From positions 1 through 6,553 of the forward strand of contig JANXLO010000698.1 in the NCBI GenBank assembly GCA_025355115.1: a stretch of DNA of 6,553 nucleotides, given 5' to 3'. Below the pieces are notes generated by a model, which was given only the letters and a program-made list of their open reading frames with translations, ran no database searches and was not told where the DNA came from. Positions within the stretch are counted from its first letter, which is position 1. Every line of letters starts with the position of its first letter. Of this stretch, positions 1-6,553 are shown piece by piece. Source of the stretch: Chthonomonadaceae bacterium (lineage in GTDB: Bacteria > Armatimonadota > Chthonomonadetes > Chthonomonadales > Chthonomonadaceae). The position numbers and the translations under genes were made by a program.

Positions 1-208
1 CTGGCTTCTCTTCCTCCTCAACGGAGTCTTCCGCATCGTCCGAGTCCTGCGTGCCTTTGTCCTCGGCCTCGTCCGCTTCCTCGCCCTTGCCGCCGCTCGC
101 CCGCCCCAGGAGAGAGTTCATCTGCTCCTCGAGTTGCTTCGGGTCCATCCCCATTTTCCCGGCGGCCATCTCCTCCGCCTTCTTCAAAAGTTCATCGCGC
201 AGGTTCAT
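1..208 (-). CDS. Unrecognised acidic protein, N-terminal fragment (runs off left edge)
   Basis: Read on the minus strand, an ATG at 208-206 opens 69 codons without a stop down to position 2. The start is supported by AAGGAG eight bases upstream. Residues 1-36 (MNLRDELLKKAEEMAAGKMG, then a DPKQLEEQM segment) look like one or two amphipathic helices. Residues 37-42 are Gly/Ser/Lys-rich, and in residues 43-67 fifteen of 25 are Asp or Glu, suggesting a disordered acidic linker or tail. No signal peptide or membrane segment is visible, so a cytoplasmic protein is likely. I do not recognise a family. The rest lies outside the window, so the acidic part may be either a linker to another domain or the C-terminal end. 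It is divergent from the ankyrin gene to its right. Frame and start are well supported; function is unknown. Confidence 0.75.
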   Translation of the reverse strand, partial: MNLRDELLKKAEEMAAGKMGMDPKQLEEQMNSLLGRASGGKGEEADEAEDKGTQDSDDAEDSVEEEEKP

Positions 209-216
209 CTGCGTAT

Positions 217-222
217 CTCCTT
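217..222 (-). promoter_or_regulatory. Ribosome binding site of the left-edge gene
   Basis: On the minus strand this reads AAGGAG, eight bases before the ATG at 208. The spacing is ideal. It fixes the start of the partial gene and indicates Shine-Dalgarno-type initiation in this genome. Confidence 0.75.
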
Positions 223-565
223 ATCTCACACACTAGCGGATAAAGTCTGAATCAAACCACTCTGAAACTACTACCCACCAAAGCAGTTCACGTACGAACA
301 GTAGGCCGCAGGAGAGTGGAACACTTGACTCATTCCCTCTACTATTCACCGCCAGCAGGCAAACTCCTTCTTTTTGAGCATAGAAAAAACGGCGAATCCA
401 ATGACCCTTTGGCAACAGCCAGCCCTAATGCTCCGTGGATCGAAATTTCGGTATACTTTCTAGTGTATCGGCCAATAAGGGTCTTTCAGGCGGGCAGGCG
501 TTTTGTGCATACGAATCCATCCTGATGAGATCAATGCTCGGAGCGACATCATGCGTTCCTCCGTA

Positions 566-570
566 TGAGG
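566..570 (+). promoter_or_regulatory. Ribosome binding site deciding the GTG start of the ankyrin gene
   Basis: TGAGG at 566-570 lies five bases before GTG at 576. The in-frame alternatives upstream (GTG 435, ATG 525, ATG 534) have no purine-rich site in front of them, so this weak but well-placed site supports the shorter protein. Confidence 0.5.
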
Positions 571-575
571 CCAGA

Positions 576-1364
576 GTGAAGCATATTAAACGAACGGTTA
601 TTTACGGCTTATTCATCCTGATCATTCTTGGCCTAGCCTCCGGGCGGCTATTCCAAATCATGCGTGTTCAGCAGCTGAATCGCGAGCTTATCATGGCCTG
701 CAGTAGATTGGATGCCGCCAAGGCAAGAGAGACACTGGAAGCGGGCGCGTCTCCCGATTCCGTCGATTACAAGATGTGGCAGCAGCCCTCCCTAATCGAT
801 GGGGCAGGGATGCTGTTCGCACGAACGCCCCAGGCGCCGACTTATCATGCCTCCGCGCTCCAGATCGCCTTCGAAACGTCGAGGGGCGATCTGAGCAATG
901 GCGAGCAGCGTCTGTTTCCTATACTCCACGCTCTTCTCGCACATGGAGCGTCCCCCGACGTTCGCAGCCGGGAAACGCGTGCGTTAGTGGACGAAATGTC
1001 AATGTATCGTTGCGAGCGGTGCCTGGCGCTTTTGCTGGAGCACGGCGCTGTTCCAGATGAACCTGGTCCTTGCCTGGCGCGGGCATGTGACATTGGCGAC
1101 ATTCATATCGCGCGTCTGCTCTTGAAGCGGGGAGCGAGTCCTAATGAGCGGGTCTGCATAAGTTGTACCACGTCATCCACGCCACTCGGATACAGCATTT
1201 CACGCAACAATTCTGCGATGGCAGCTATCTTGCTGGAGAGTGGTGCTAATCCCAATCAACGCCTCGGCAGCGACGAAATGACATGCCTTGAGTTCGCTAA
1301 CTTTGCGCACTATTCAGCCATCGTAGCGTTGCTTAAAAAGCACGGTGCGAAGCAGCGGCAATAG
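576..1364 (+). CDS. Membrane-anchored ankyrin-repeat protein
   Basis: A 262-residue protein if started at GTG 576, chosen for the TGAGG five bases upstream and because the product then begins with a basic N-terminus (KHIKR) followed directly by a hydrophobic helix at about residues 7-23. That is a typical signal anchor, placing the rest outside the membrane by the positive-inside rule. Degenerate ankyrin repeats follow: LxxGASPD at 54-61, LLAHGASPD at 120-128, LLLEHGAVPD at 152-161, LLLKRGASPN at 181-190, LLESGANPN at 219-227 and a final LLKKHGA at 252-258. Ankyrin repeats bind proteins; no catalytic domain is visible. Eight cysteines are present, including two CxxC motifs (146/149 and 194/197). 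The neighbours (acidic orphan, tRNA) do not suggest a partner. An in-frame extension to GTG 435 is possible, but residues encoded there look non-coding. The family assignment is firm; the role is unknown. Confidence 0.85.
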   Translation: MKHIKRTVIYGLFILIILGLASGRLFQIMRVQQLNRELIMACSRLDAAKARETLEAGASPDSVDYKMWQQPSLIDGAGMLFARTPQAPTYHASALQIAFETSRGDLSNGEQRLFPILHALLAHGASPDVRSRETRALVDEMSMYRCERCLALLLEHGAVPDEPGPCLARACDIGDIHIARLLLKRGASPNERVCISCTTSSTPLGYSISRNNSAMAAILLESGANPNQRLGSDEMTCLEFANFAHYSAIVALLKKHGAKQRQ

Positions 1365-1417
1365 CCGCGATGACCTCAATAGTAGTCCGCATTGTGCAGT
1401 GCTGGGACTTGCTGTTG

Positions 1418-1446
1418 AGGGGAAATTGAAGGTGGGGCTCTCCCCT
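1418..1446. repeat. Inverted repeat downstream of ankyrin gene
   Basis: AGGGGA at 1418-1423 is perfectly complementary to TCCCCT at 1441-1446. A second run GGGG at 1434-1437 can pair with CCCC at 1442-1445 over a four-base loop, so the two hairpins are mutually exclusive. It lies about 55 bases after the ankyrin stop codon and has no following T-run. It could protect an mRNA end or be chance. Confidence 0.3.
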
Positions 1447-1498
1447 AATCTGACTTGGTGTGCAGACTAGTCGGCGTCACGACCTTCAGAGCAAAATC

Positions 1499-1553
1499 TT
1501 AAGAATGACCACCGAATCAAGTGACATACCAGTTAATCCATTTTCGTTCTTAA
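1499..1553. repeat. AT-rich inverted repeat, 10-base arms
   Basis: TTAAGAATGA at 1499-1508 pairs with TCGTTCTTAA at 1544-1553 over ten positions with a single G-T wobble, around a 35-base spacer. No function can be assigned. The spacer is too long for a typical operator and there is no T-run for a terminator. Confidence 0.3.
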
Positions 1554-1677
1554 CCTGGCTCCGGGCTAGCTGTGCGGGCACCACACCGATAAGGGTTCAG
1601 TTGTGACAGCTGTAGGAGACGGTGTTGAGGATCCTGCTCATACCACATACCCCGCCAAGAAATCCGTTAGCGACCGC

Positions 1678-1706
1678 TTGACATCAATGGTTTTTTTTGC
1701 CATACT
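1678..1706 (+). promoter_or_regulatory. Sigma70-type promoter, probably for tRNA-Glu
   Basis: A perfect -35 hexamer TTGACA (1678-1683), a 17-base spacer containing a run of eight T, and a -10 hexamer CATACT (1701-1706, four of six consensus positions). Transcription would start near 1713. The next gene in this direction is tRNA-Glu at 1818, so the primary transcript would have a leader of about 105 bases to be removed by RNase P. Good hexamers at exact spacing upstream of a stable RNA gene make this the best promoter in the window. Confidence 0.6.
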
Positions 1707-1735
1707 AAATAAGACACGTTCTTGTTGGAGGCAAT

Positions 1736-1771
1736 CTACTCGAATGGGGATGGTTAAGTAGAGGCGAGTAG
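1736..1771 (+). repeat. Inverted repeat in the tRNA-Glu leader
   Basis: CTACTCG at 1736-1742 is the exact reverse complement of CGAGTAG at 1765-1771, separated by 22 bases. It lies within the predicted leader between the promoter and tRNA-Glu and could fold as a stem-loop in the precursor. A role in processing is a guess. Confidence 0.3.
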
Positions 1772-1817
1772 TGTTTCTAAGCTCGCACTGAGGGTAGTCG
1801 CCTTATATCAGCAATGA

Positions 1818-1889
1818 GGGGATATCGTCTAGCGGTCAGGACATCGGGTTCTCAGCTCGGTAGCCGGGGTTCGATTCCCCGTATCCCTA
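1818..1889 (+). tRNA. tRNA-Glu (anticodon CTC)
   Basis: A complete 72-base cloverleaf without encoded CCA. The acceptor stem GGGGATA (1818-1824) pairs with TATCCCT (1882-1888), with a G-T wobble at the end pair; the discriminator base is A1889. The D stem is GTCT/GGAC (1827-1830, 1839-1842). The anticodon stem TCGGG/CTCGG (1844-1848, 1856-1860) encloses loop TTCTCAG, giving anticodon CTC at 1851-1853, which reads GAG. The variable region is four bases (1861-1864). The T stem CGGGG/CCCCG encloses TTCGATT. T11-A24, T13-G22 and the missing base 47 agree with features known for bacterial glutamate tRNAs. CTC is usually the secondary isoacceptor beside TTC. It has its own upstream promoter and an intrinsic terminator directly after it. 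Confidence 0.95.
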
Positions 1890-1902
1890 TAAAGTCAACA
1901 GA

Positions 1903-1946
1903 AAGGACACGCAGGCAGACAATGCCCGCGTGTCCTTCTCGTTTTT
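1903..1946 (+). terminator. Intrinsic terminator of tRNA-Glu
   Basis: A perfect 10-bp stem, AAGGACACGC (1903-1912) with GCGTGTCCTT (1928-1937), whose 15-base loop contains a further three pairs (1914-1916 with 1924-1926). A run of five T follows at 1942-1946. It begins 13 bases after the tRNA, fitting a single-gene tRNA transcript and separating it from the downstream genes. Confidence 0.85.
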
Positions 1947-1972
1947 CGATATGGAAACACCGATGCGGTTTC

Positions 1973-1990
1973 TTGGCAACAAGCTGCCAA
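1973..1990. repeat. Short palindrome upstream of dinB remnant and pgi
   Basis: TTGGCA at 1973-1978 and TGCCAA at 1985-1990 form a perfect 6-6-6 dyad. It lies between the tRNA terminator and the next gene, where a promoter for the dinB-pgi unit would be expected. It has the shape of a dimeric-regulator operator, but no convincing -35/-10 pair was found beside it. Confidence 0.3.
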
Positions 1991-2061
1991 TGGAGCAAAG
2001 CAGTGTGGACGTCAGAGCAAACGGTCGGATCGATATACCCGTCTGGCAGGATTTGAGAAAC

Positions 2062-4070
<2,009 letters not shown>

Positions 4071-4079
4071 GCTTATCCG

Positions 4080-4112
4080 CTCCCTCCCCCTCATGTCCAG
4101 CAGGGGAGGGAG
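4080..4112 (+). terminator. GC-rich hairpin after pgi
   Basis: CTCCCTCCCC at 4080-4089 pairs perfectly with GGGGAGGGAG at 4103-4112 around a 13-base loop, starting ten bases after the pgi stop. It lacks a T-run, so it may be a 3'-end stabilising or Rho-assisted structure rather than a classical intrinsic terminator. Confidence 0.5.
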
Positions 4113-4257
4113 ACTGACTATTCTAGCTGAGACACTCCGTTAGTCCATTTGACGTGACATCTGACGTTCGAACTCTCCTTCGCGACATATCCTGTAACAG
4201 TCGGATTAGTGCTGGCTTTGCCTAGCTTGATTCTCATTGCATGTCTCCTACTTTGCC

Positions 4258-4287
4258 TTGACTTTTAAGGAAGTCTCATGCTACCCT
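4258..4287 (+). promoter_or_regulatory. Weak promoter candidate for the propeller gene
   Basis: TTGACT (4258-4263, five of six consensus bases) is followed after 18 bases by TACCCT (4282-4287, three of six). The -10 is poor, so this is tentative. It would give a leader of about 180 bases containing the palindrome at 4347-4369. Confidence 0.25.
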
Positions 4288-4346
4288 GTCTGGGACTGTC
4301 GTCATCTGCTTCCAGAGTGTGAAACGTCGGCATCGCGACTCTCCGT

Positions 4347-4369
4347 ATGCAGGATCGGGACGCCTGCAT
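4347..4369. repeat. Palindrome upstream of the propeller gene
   Basis: ATGCAGG (4347-4353) and CCTGCAT (4363-4369) form a perfect 7-bp dyad with a nine-base spacer, about 105 bases before the ATG. Its size fits an operator or a small leader hairpin. No regulator can be named. Confidence 0.35.
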
Positions 4370-4473
4370 TATCGTCGTAGATGCGCTTTGCATTCAGTTG
4401 TTCCTGCATTTCGATGACTGCAACTTTTCAATCGTCCCGCCGGTCACATCTGCACGGCAGACACCTATTCACG

Positions 4474-5793
4474 ATGGCAAACACACAAACAACACCGGAA
4501 GCCGCGCCCCCAGACTGGTGGCAGCGGGAAAAACAGCGGCGCATGGGCAGAGTACTTCTTTTTCTGTCACTGCTTGGAATGCTCGTCGGCTTCTACTACT
4601 ACGTCTCCTATTTGGGGAATGTCGGGCCGGTGGGCGGCCTGGCGTTCGACACCAGTGACCATGTCGCGTTCGTTCGGCAGGACGAAAAAGGAAACACTAC
4701 TCTCTACGCGGTGCGAATCGACGGCACCGATCTGCGCCCCCTTACGTTGCCGGACGACATATCCAACAAGGCGAATCCCGTCTGGGCGCGCGACGGCAAA
4801 AGTCTGCTCTACGCGTCTAACCTGCGCGACAATAAAGTGACGCAGATCTATATTCTGGGCACTGGCGCCCCGAAACAGTTGACCTATGGCCCTGGCAACA
4901 AGTCTGCGCCCGCCGTCAGCGCGGATGGTAAGTCGGCTGCCTTCATCGTTCAGGGCGCAGTAAAAACCGTCAACCTGAATGGAACCGACGTTTCTCAGCT
5001 TATGCCTCCACCCAACGGCGTCAAGGACGGCAACGATGAAGCGGCGCAGGCTGCGAACCCGGAGGGTCCTTTTCTCAGTGCCGAGTTTGCCTCCGATGGA
5101 ATCGGCGTGTGCGCGACGCAGGACGTTAGCGGGCAGCTCCATGCCACCCTGCCAGGCGCGCCCTCCATCGATCAGATGGTGATGGCGATACCGACAGGCA
5201 GCAGCAAGATGGTCGCGCTCGACAAGGGACATGAGGTCAGCTTTGCATGGGAGCCGAACGGAAATCGTCTGGCTTCCTCCTATACCGAGCTGGAGGCGGC
5301 GGACGCCCAGGGCAAAACGCAGTTTATCAGCGGCATTCGTCTCTGGAGCTTCAAAAACCCCGCAAAGCCCGACGTCGTCAATCTCTTTGCGGCGCTGGGC
5401 TACAGCGTAGAGCCTAAAAACCTCGCATGGTCGCCCGACGGCAGCAAAATGGCGTTTGAAGTGTGGCGGCTGGCGGGCGAAGGTAACCGCGAGATGCGCG
5501 GCCTGGTTGTCATGGATACTGTGCTGGACAGTGCTCACCCGCAAGGAATCGTTGTGGTGCCTGAAGTGGTGGATTCCGTGCGCTACATGGTGCAGACGGA
5601 CGCCGAAGGGAAACCGACTCGCCCGCGATGGTCGCCGGACGGCAGCCGGCTGCTCTACGAAGTGCTGCGCCCCAATGGCAAACATGACCTTTGGGTCATC
5701 AACAGCGACGGCACCAACAAAATCAATTTGACCAAAGGCCAGGGCGACAATACCGACGCATCCTGGTCGCCTGCCCTACGGAAACCGCAGTAG
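4474..5793 (+). CDS. Membrane-anchored TolB/PD40-like beta-propeller protein
   Basis: A 439-residue protein from ATG 4474. Residues 1-26 are hydrophilic and end in basic residues (REKQRRMGR); a single membrane helix spans about 27-47. The rest should therefore lie outside the membrane. The exterior part carries PD40/WD40-like blades of the TolB type: PVWARDGKSLLYAS (102-115), APAVSADGKSAAFI (145-158), SFAWEPNGNRLASSY (256-270), LAWSPDGSKMAFEV (317-330), PRWSPDGSRLLYEV (384-397) and a final ASWSP (429-433). Strands such as LYAVRIDGTDLRPLTLP and LWVINSDGTNKINLT match the family. True TolB has a cleaved signal and a separate N-terminal domain, both absent here, and no tol/pal genes adjoin, so the name tolB is not justified. 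No enzymatic motif is seen; a binding or scaffold role is likely. No good ribosome binding site precedes ATG 4474, so the exact start is less sure; ATG 4543 just before the helix is an alternative. Confidence 0.85.
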   Translation: MANTQTTPEAAPPDWWQREKQRRMGRVLLFLSLLGMLVGFYYYVSYLGNVGPVGGLAFDTSDHVAFVRQDEKGNTTLYAVRIDGTDLRPLTLPDDISNKANPVWARDGKSLLYASNLRDNKVTQIYILGTGAPKQLTYGPGNKSAPAVSADGKSAAFIVQGAVKTVNLNGTDVSQLMPPPNGVKDGNDEAAQAANPEGPFLSAEFASDGIGVCATQDVSGQLHATLPGAPSIDQMVMAIPTGSSKMVALDKGHEVSFAWEPNGNRLASSYTELEAADAQGKTQFISGIRLWSFKNPAKPDVVNLFAALGYSVEPKNLAWSPDGSKMAFEVWRLAGEGNREMRGLVVMDTVLDSAHPQGIVVVPEVVDSVRYMVQTDAEGKPTRPRWSPDGSRLLYEVLRPNGKHDLWVINSDGTNKINLTKGQGDNTDASWSPALRKPQ

Positions 5794-5811
5794 AGAGGGG
5801 TGGCTCTGGAC

Positions 5812-5845
5812 GAGAAAAGCGGCCTGACGGTCGGCTCTTCTCTTT
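5812..5845 (+). terminator. Probable terminator after the propeller gene
   Basis: GAGAAAAGC (5812-5820) pairs with GCTCTTCTC (5834-5842) with one A-C mismatch. The interior extends as GGCC/GGTC (5821-5824 with 5829-5832) over a TGAC loop with one bulged base. TTT follows at 5843-5845 before a C. The T-run is short, so strength is uncertain. It sits 18 bases after the propeller stop codon. Confidence 0.5.
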
Positions 5846-5884
5846 CTGCTCCCTCCTCTCCCGGCCGGGGCGGAAACCTCAATG

Positions 5885-5892
5885 AAAGGAGG
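5885..5892 (+). promoter_or_regulatory. Strong ribosome binding site of the NRAMP gene
   Basis: AAAGGAGG at 5885-5892 is a near-perfect Shine-Dalgarno sequence eight bases before ATG 5901. It fixes the start and rules out the out-of-frame ATG at 5882. Confidence 0.85.
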
Positions 5893-5900
5893 CTCCGACA

Positions 5901-6553
5901 ATGCCGGGAACCAAACTCCCCACACTGCGCACACGCCTCCTCCGCTCCCGAATGCTGATGCTCTTCGCGGTCCTGGGCCCCGGCATCATCGCCGCGAACG
6001 CCGACAACGACGCCAGCGGCATCTATGGATACTCCCTCGCCGGTGCGCAGTACGGCTCCGCCATGCTCTGGGTTCTCGTGCTGGTGACGATCAGTCTGGG
6101 TGTCTGTCAGGAAATGGGCGCACGAATGGGGGTCGTCACCGGCAAGGGCCTGGCTGATCTCATCCGCGAGGAGTACGGCGTCAAGGTGACGTTCTTCGCG
6201 ATGGGGATCCTCCTCATCGCGAACTTCGCTACAACAGTCTCCGAGTTCGCTGGCATCACAGCGGCGGTGCAGATTTTCGCGCCGACAGTCTCGCGCTGGC
6301 TGGCGATCCATCTGTTCGCGCACCTGCTAGGACATCCGCCCGCGATGATGCTATCGCCGGAGTGGGCGCAGATGGCGGCCCGATGGCTCGTCGTGCCGCT
6401 GACGGCTCTGGGCATCTGGATGCTGGTCACGCGCAGCAACTATAAGCGCGTCGAGAAGTTCCTGCTCTACGCGTCTCTCATCTACCTCGCCTACGTCGTC
6501 TCCGCCTTCAAGGCGCATCCGCACTGGACAGATGTGCTGCGCCAGACTATCCT
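5901..6553 (+). CDS. NRAMP-family divalent metal transporter, N-terminal part (runs off right edge)
   Basis: An open frame of 217 codons from ATG 5901, behind a strong ribosome binding site, continues past the window end. NRAMP proteins are proton-coupled inner-membrane importers of Mn2+/Fe2+ and relatives. After a basic N-terminus, helix 1 contains GPGII then ADNDASGIYGYSLAGAQYG (residues 34-52), helix 2 spans about 53-69, followed by QEMGARMGVVTGKGLADLIR (70-89), a well-conserved family segment. Helix 3 (about 96-126) carries SEFAGI (114-119), equivalent to the usual AEFLG. Helix 4 is about 162-177 and helix 5 about 186-203. Full proteins are usually 400-450 residues, so about half is missing. 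The canonical DPGN metal-site motif of helix 1 reads DASG here (37-40), and the loop between helices 3 and 4 is lengthened and carries His137, His141 and His145. The subfamily and ion therefore cannot be assigned; mntH is not claimed. Confidence 0.88.
   Translation, partial: MPGTKLPTLRTRLLRSRMLMLFAVLGPGIIAANADNDASGIYGYSLAGAQYGSAMLWVLVLVTISLGVCQEMGARMGVVTGKGLADLIREEYGVKVTFFAMGILLIANFATTVSEFAGITAAVQIFAPTVSRWLAIHLFAHLLGHPPAMMLSPEWAQMAARWLVVPLTALGIWMLVTRSNYKRVEKFLLYASLIYLAYVVSAFKAHPHWTDVLRQTI

Larger units (their letters stand above)
209..575. other. Divergent intergenic region
   Basis: This gap separates the minus-strand acidic gene from the plus-strand ankyrin gene and should hold promoters for both. 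On the plus strand TATACT at 452-457 is a good -10 hexamer, but nothing resembling TTGACA sits 16-18 bases upstream, so it is only suggestive; it would give a leader of about 110 bases before the GTG at 576. TTGACT at 325-330 lacks a partner -10. On the minus strand no convincing hexamer pair was found. Short open frames here (for example minus 415-233, starting at TTG) have no ribosome binding site and no recognisable protein. The sequence looks more AT-rich than the neighbouring genes. Confidence 0.5.
1365..1677. other. Non-coding region between ankyrin gene and tRNA promoter
   Basis: I see no open frame with a ribosome binding site and no recognisable protein on either strand. The stretch holds two inverted repeats (1418-1446 and 1499-1553, listed separately). 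No clear intrinsic terminator for the ankyrin gene was found: neither repeat is followed by a T-run. It may contain decayed sequence, but nothing could be identified. Confidence 0.5.
4113..4473. other. Intergenic region upstream of the propeller gene
   Basis: No credible gene. Open frames starting at 4347 and 4381 (the latter in frame with the propeller gene) have no ribosome binding site, and their predicted residues look like translated non-coding DNA. The stretch holds a weak promoter candidate (4258-4287) and a 23-base palindrome (4347-4369), both listed separately. Confidence 0.5.

Noticed and set aside
233..415. A 60-codon minus-strand frame just upstream of the left-edge gene
   Set aside because: It starts at TTG without a ribosome binding site, the product is unrecognisable, and the region is the expected promoter space.
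435..575. N-terminal extension of the ankyrin protein to GTG 435
   Set aside because: There is no ribosome binding site, it overlaps a TATACT -10-like hexamer, and it would bury the membrane anchor behind about 47 residues of non-coding-looking sequence.
1691..1698. Run of eight T as an intrinsic terminator for the ankyrin gene
   Set aside because: There is no stable GC-rich hairpin immediately before it, only a dyad with a two-base loop, and it fits the spacer of the TTGACA/CATACT promoter.
1818..1889. tRNA-Glu as an integration site for a mobile element
   Set aside because: No integrase gene and no second copy of the tRNA 3' end were seen in the window.
1930..2061. N-terminal extension of the DinB frame to GTG 1930
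   Set aside because: The start codon lies within the tRNA terminator stem, and the extra residues do not match the DinB N-terminus.
4567..5685. A 372-codon minus-strand open frame opposite the propeller gene
   Set aside because: Its translation resembles no protein, while the plus strand carries repeated PD40 motifs over the same bases. It is an antisense shadow of a GC-rich gene.
5655..6323. A 222-codon minus-strand open frame across the propeller end and NRAMP start
   Set aside because: It spans a terminator and the strong NRAMP ribosome binding site on the opposite strand, and its Arg/Glu/His-rich composition is typical of an antisense frame.

Overview
The window (6,553 bases) looks like an ordinary chromosomal stretch of a moderately GC-rich bacterium with Shine-Dalgarno-led genes. 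No phage, plasmid, transposase or CRISPR feature is visible. The taxon cannot be fixed from the sequence. The WTTRQLLLRCRELTD-type DinB protein, the PD40 propeller protein and the divergent NRAMP transporter would fit soil or environmental phyla such as Armatimonadota, Planctomycetota or Acidobacteriota; this is an impression from family recall, not a measurement.

Layout, left to right. (1) Positions 1-208, minus strand: the N-terminal 69 codons of an unrecognised protein with a strongly acidic stretch, running off the left edge. (2) Positions 209-575: a divergent intergenic region. (3) Positions 576-1364: a membrane-anchored ankyrin-repeat protein, best started at a GTG. (4) Positions 1365-1817: non-coding DNA with inverted repeats, ending in a strong sigma70-like promoter at 1678-1706. 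(5) Positions 1818-1889: tRNA-Glu(CTC), followed by a clear intrinsic terminator. (6) Positions 2062-2415: a DinB-family ORF that stops about halfway through the expected fold, probably a remnant. Its last two sense codons supply the ribosome binding site of the next gene. (7) Positions 2424-4070: full-length glucose-6-phosphate isomerase (pgi) with all catalytic residues. (8) Positions 4071-4473: intergenic, with a hairpin after pgi and a palindrome. (9) Positions 4474-5793: a membrane-anchored TolB/PD40-type beta-propeller protein. (10) A probable terminator, then 5901 to the right edge: the first 217 codons of an NRAMP-family metal transporter with an altered metal-site motif and a His/Met-bearing external loop.

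From position 576 onward all genes read rightward, but they do not form one functional pathway. pgi is housekeeping glycolysis/gluconeogenesis. The propeller and transporter genes are separated by a likely terminator. tRNA-Glu has its own promoter and terminator. No convincing new multi-gene system is present. The most unusual points are the NRAMP motif and loop, the DinB truncation joined to the pgi translation start, and the two CxxC motifs in the anchored ankyrin protein.
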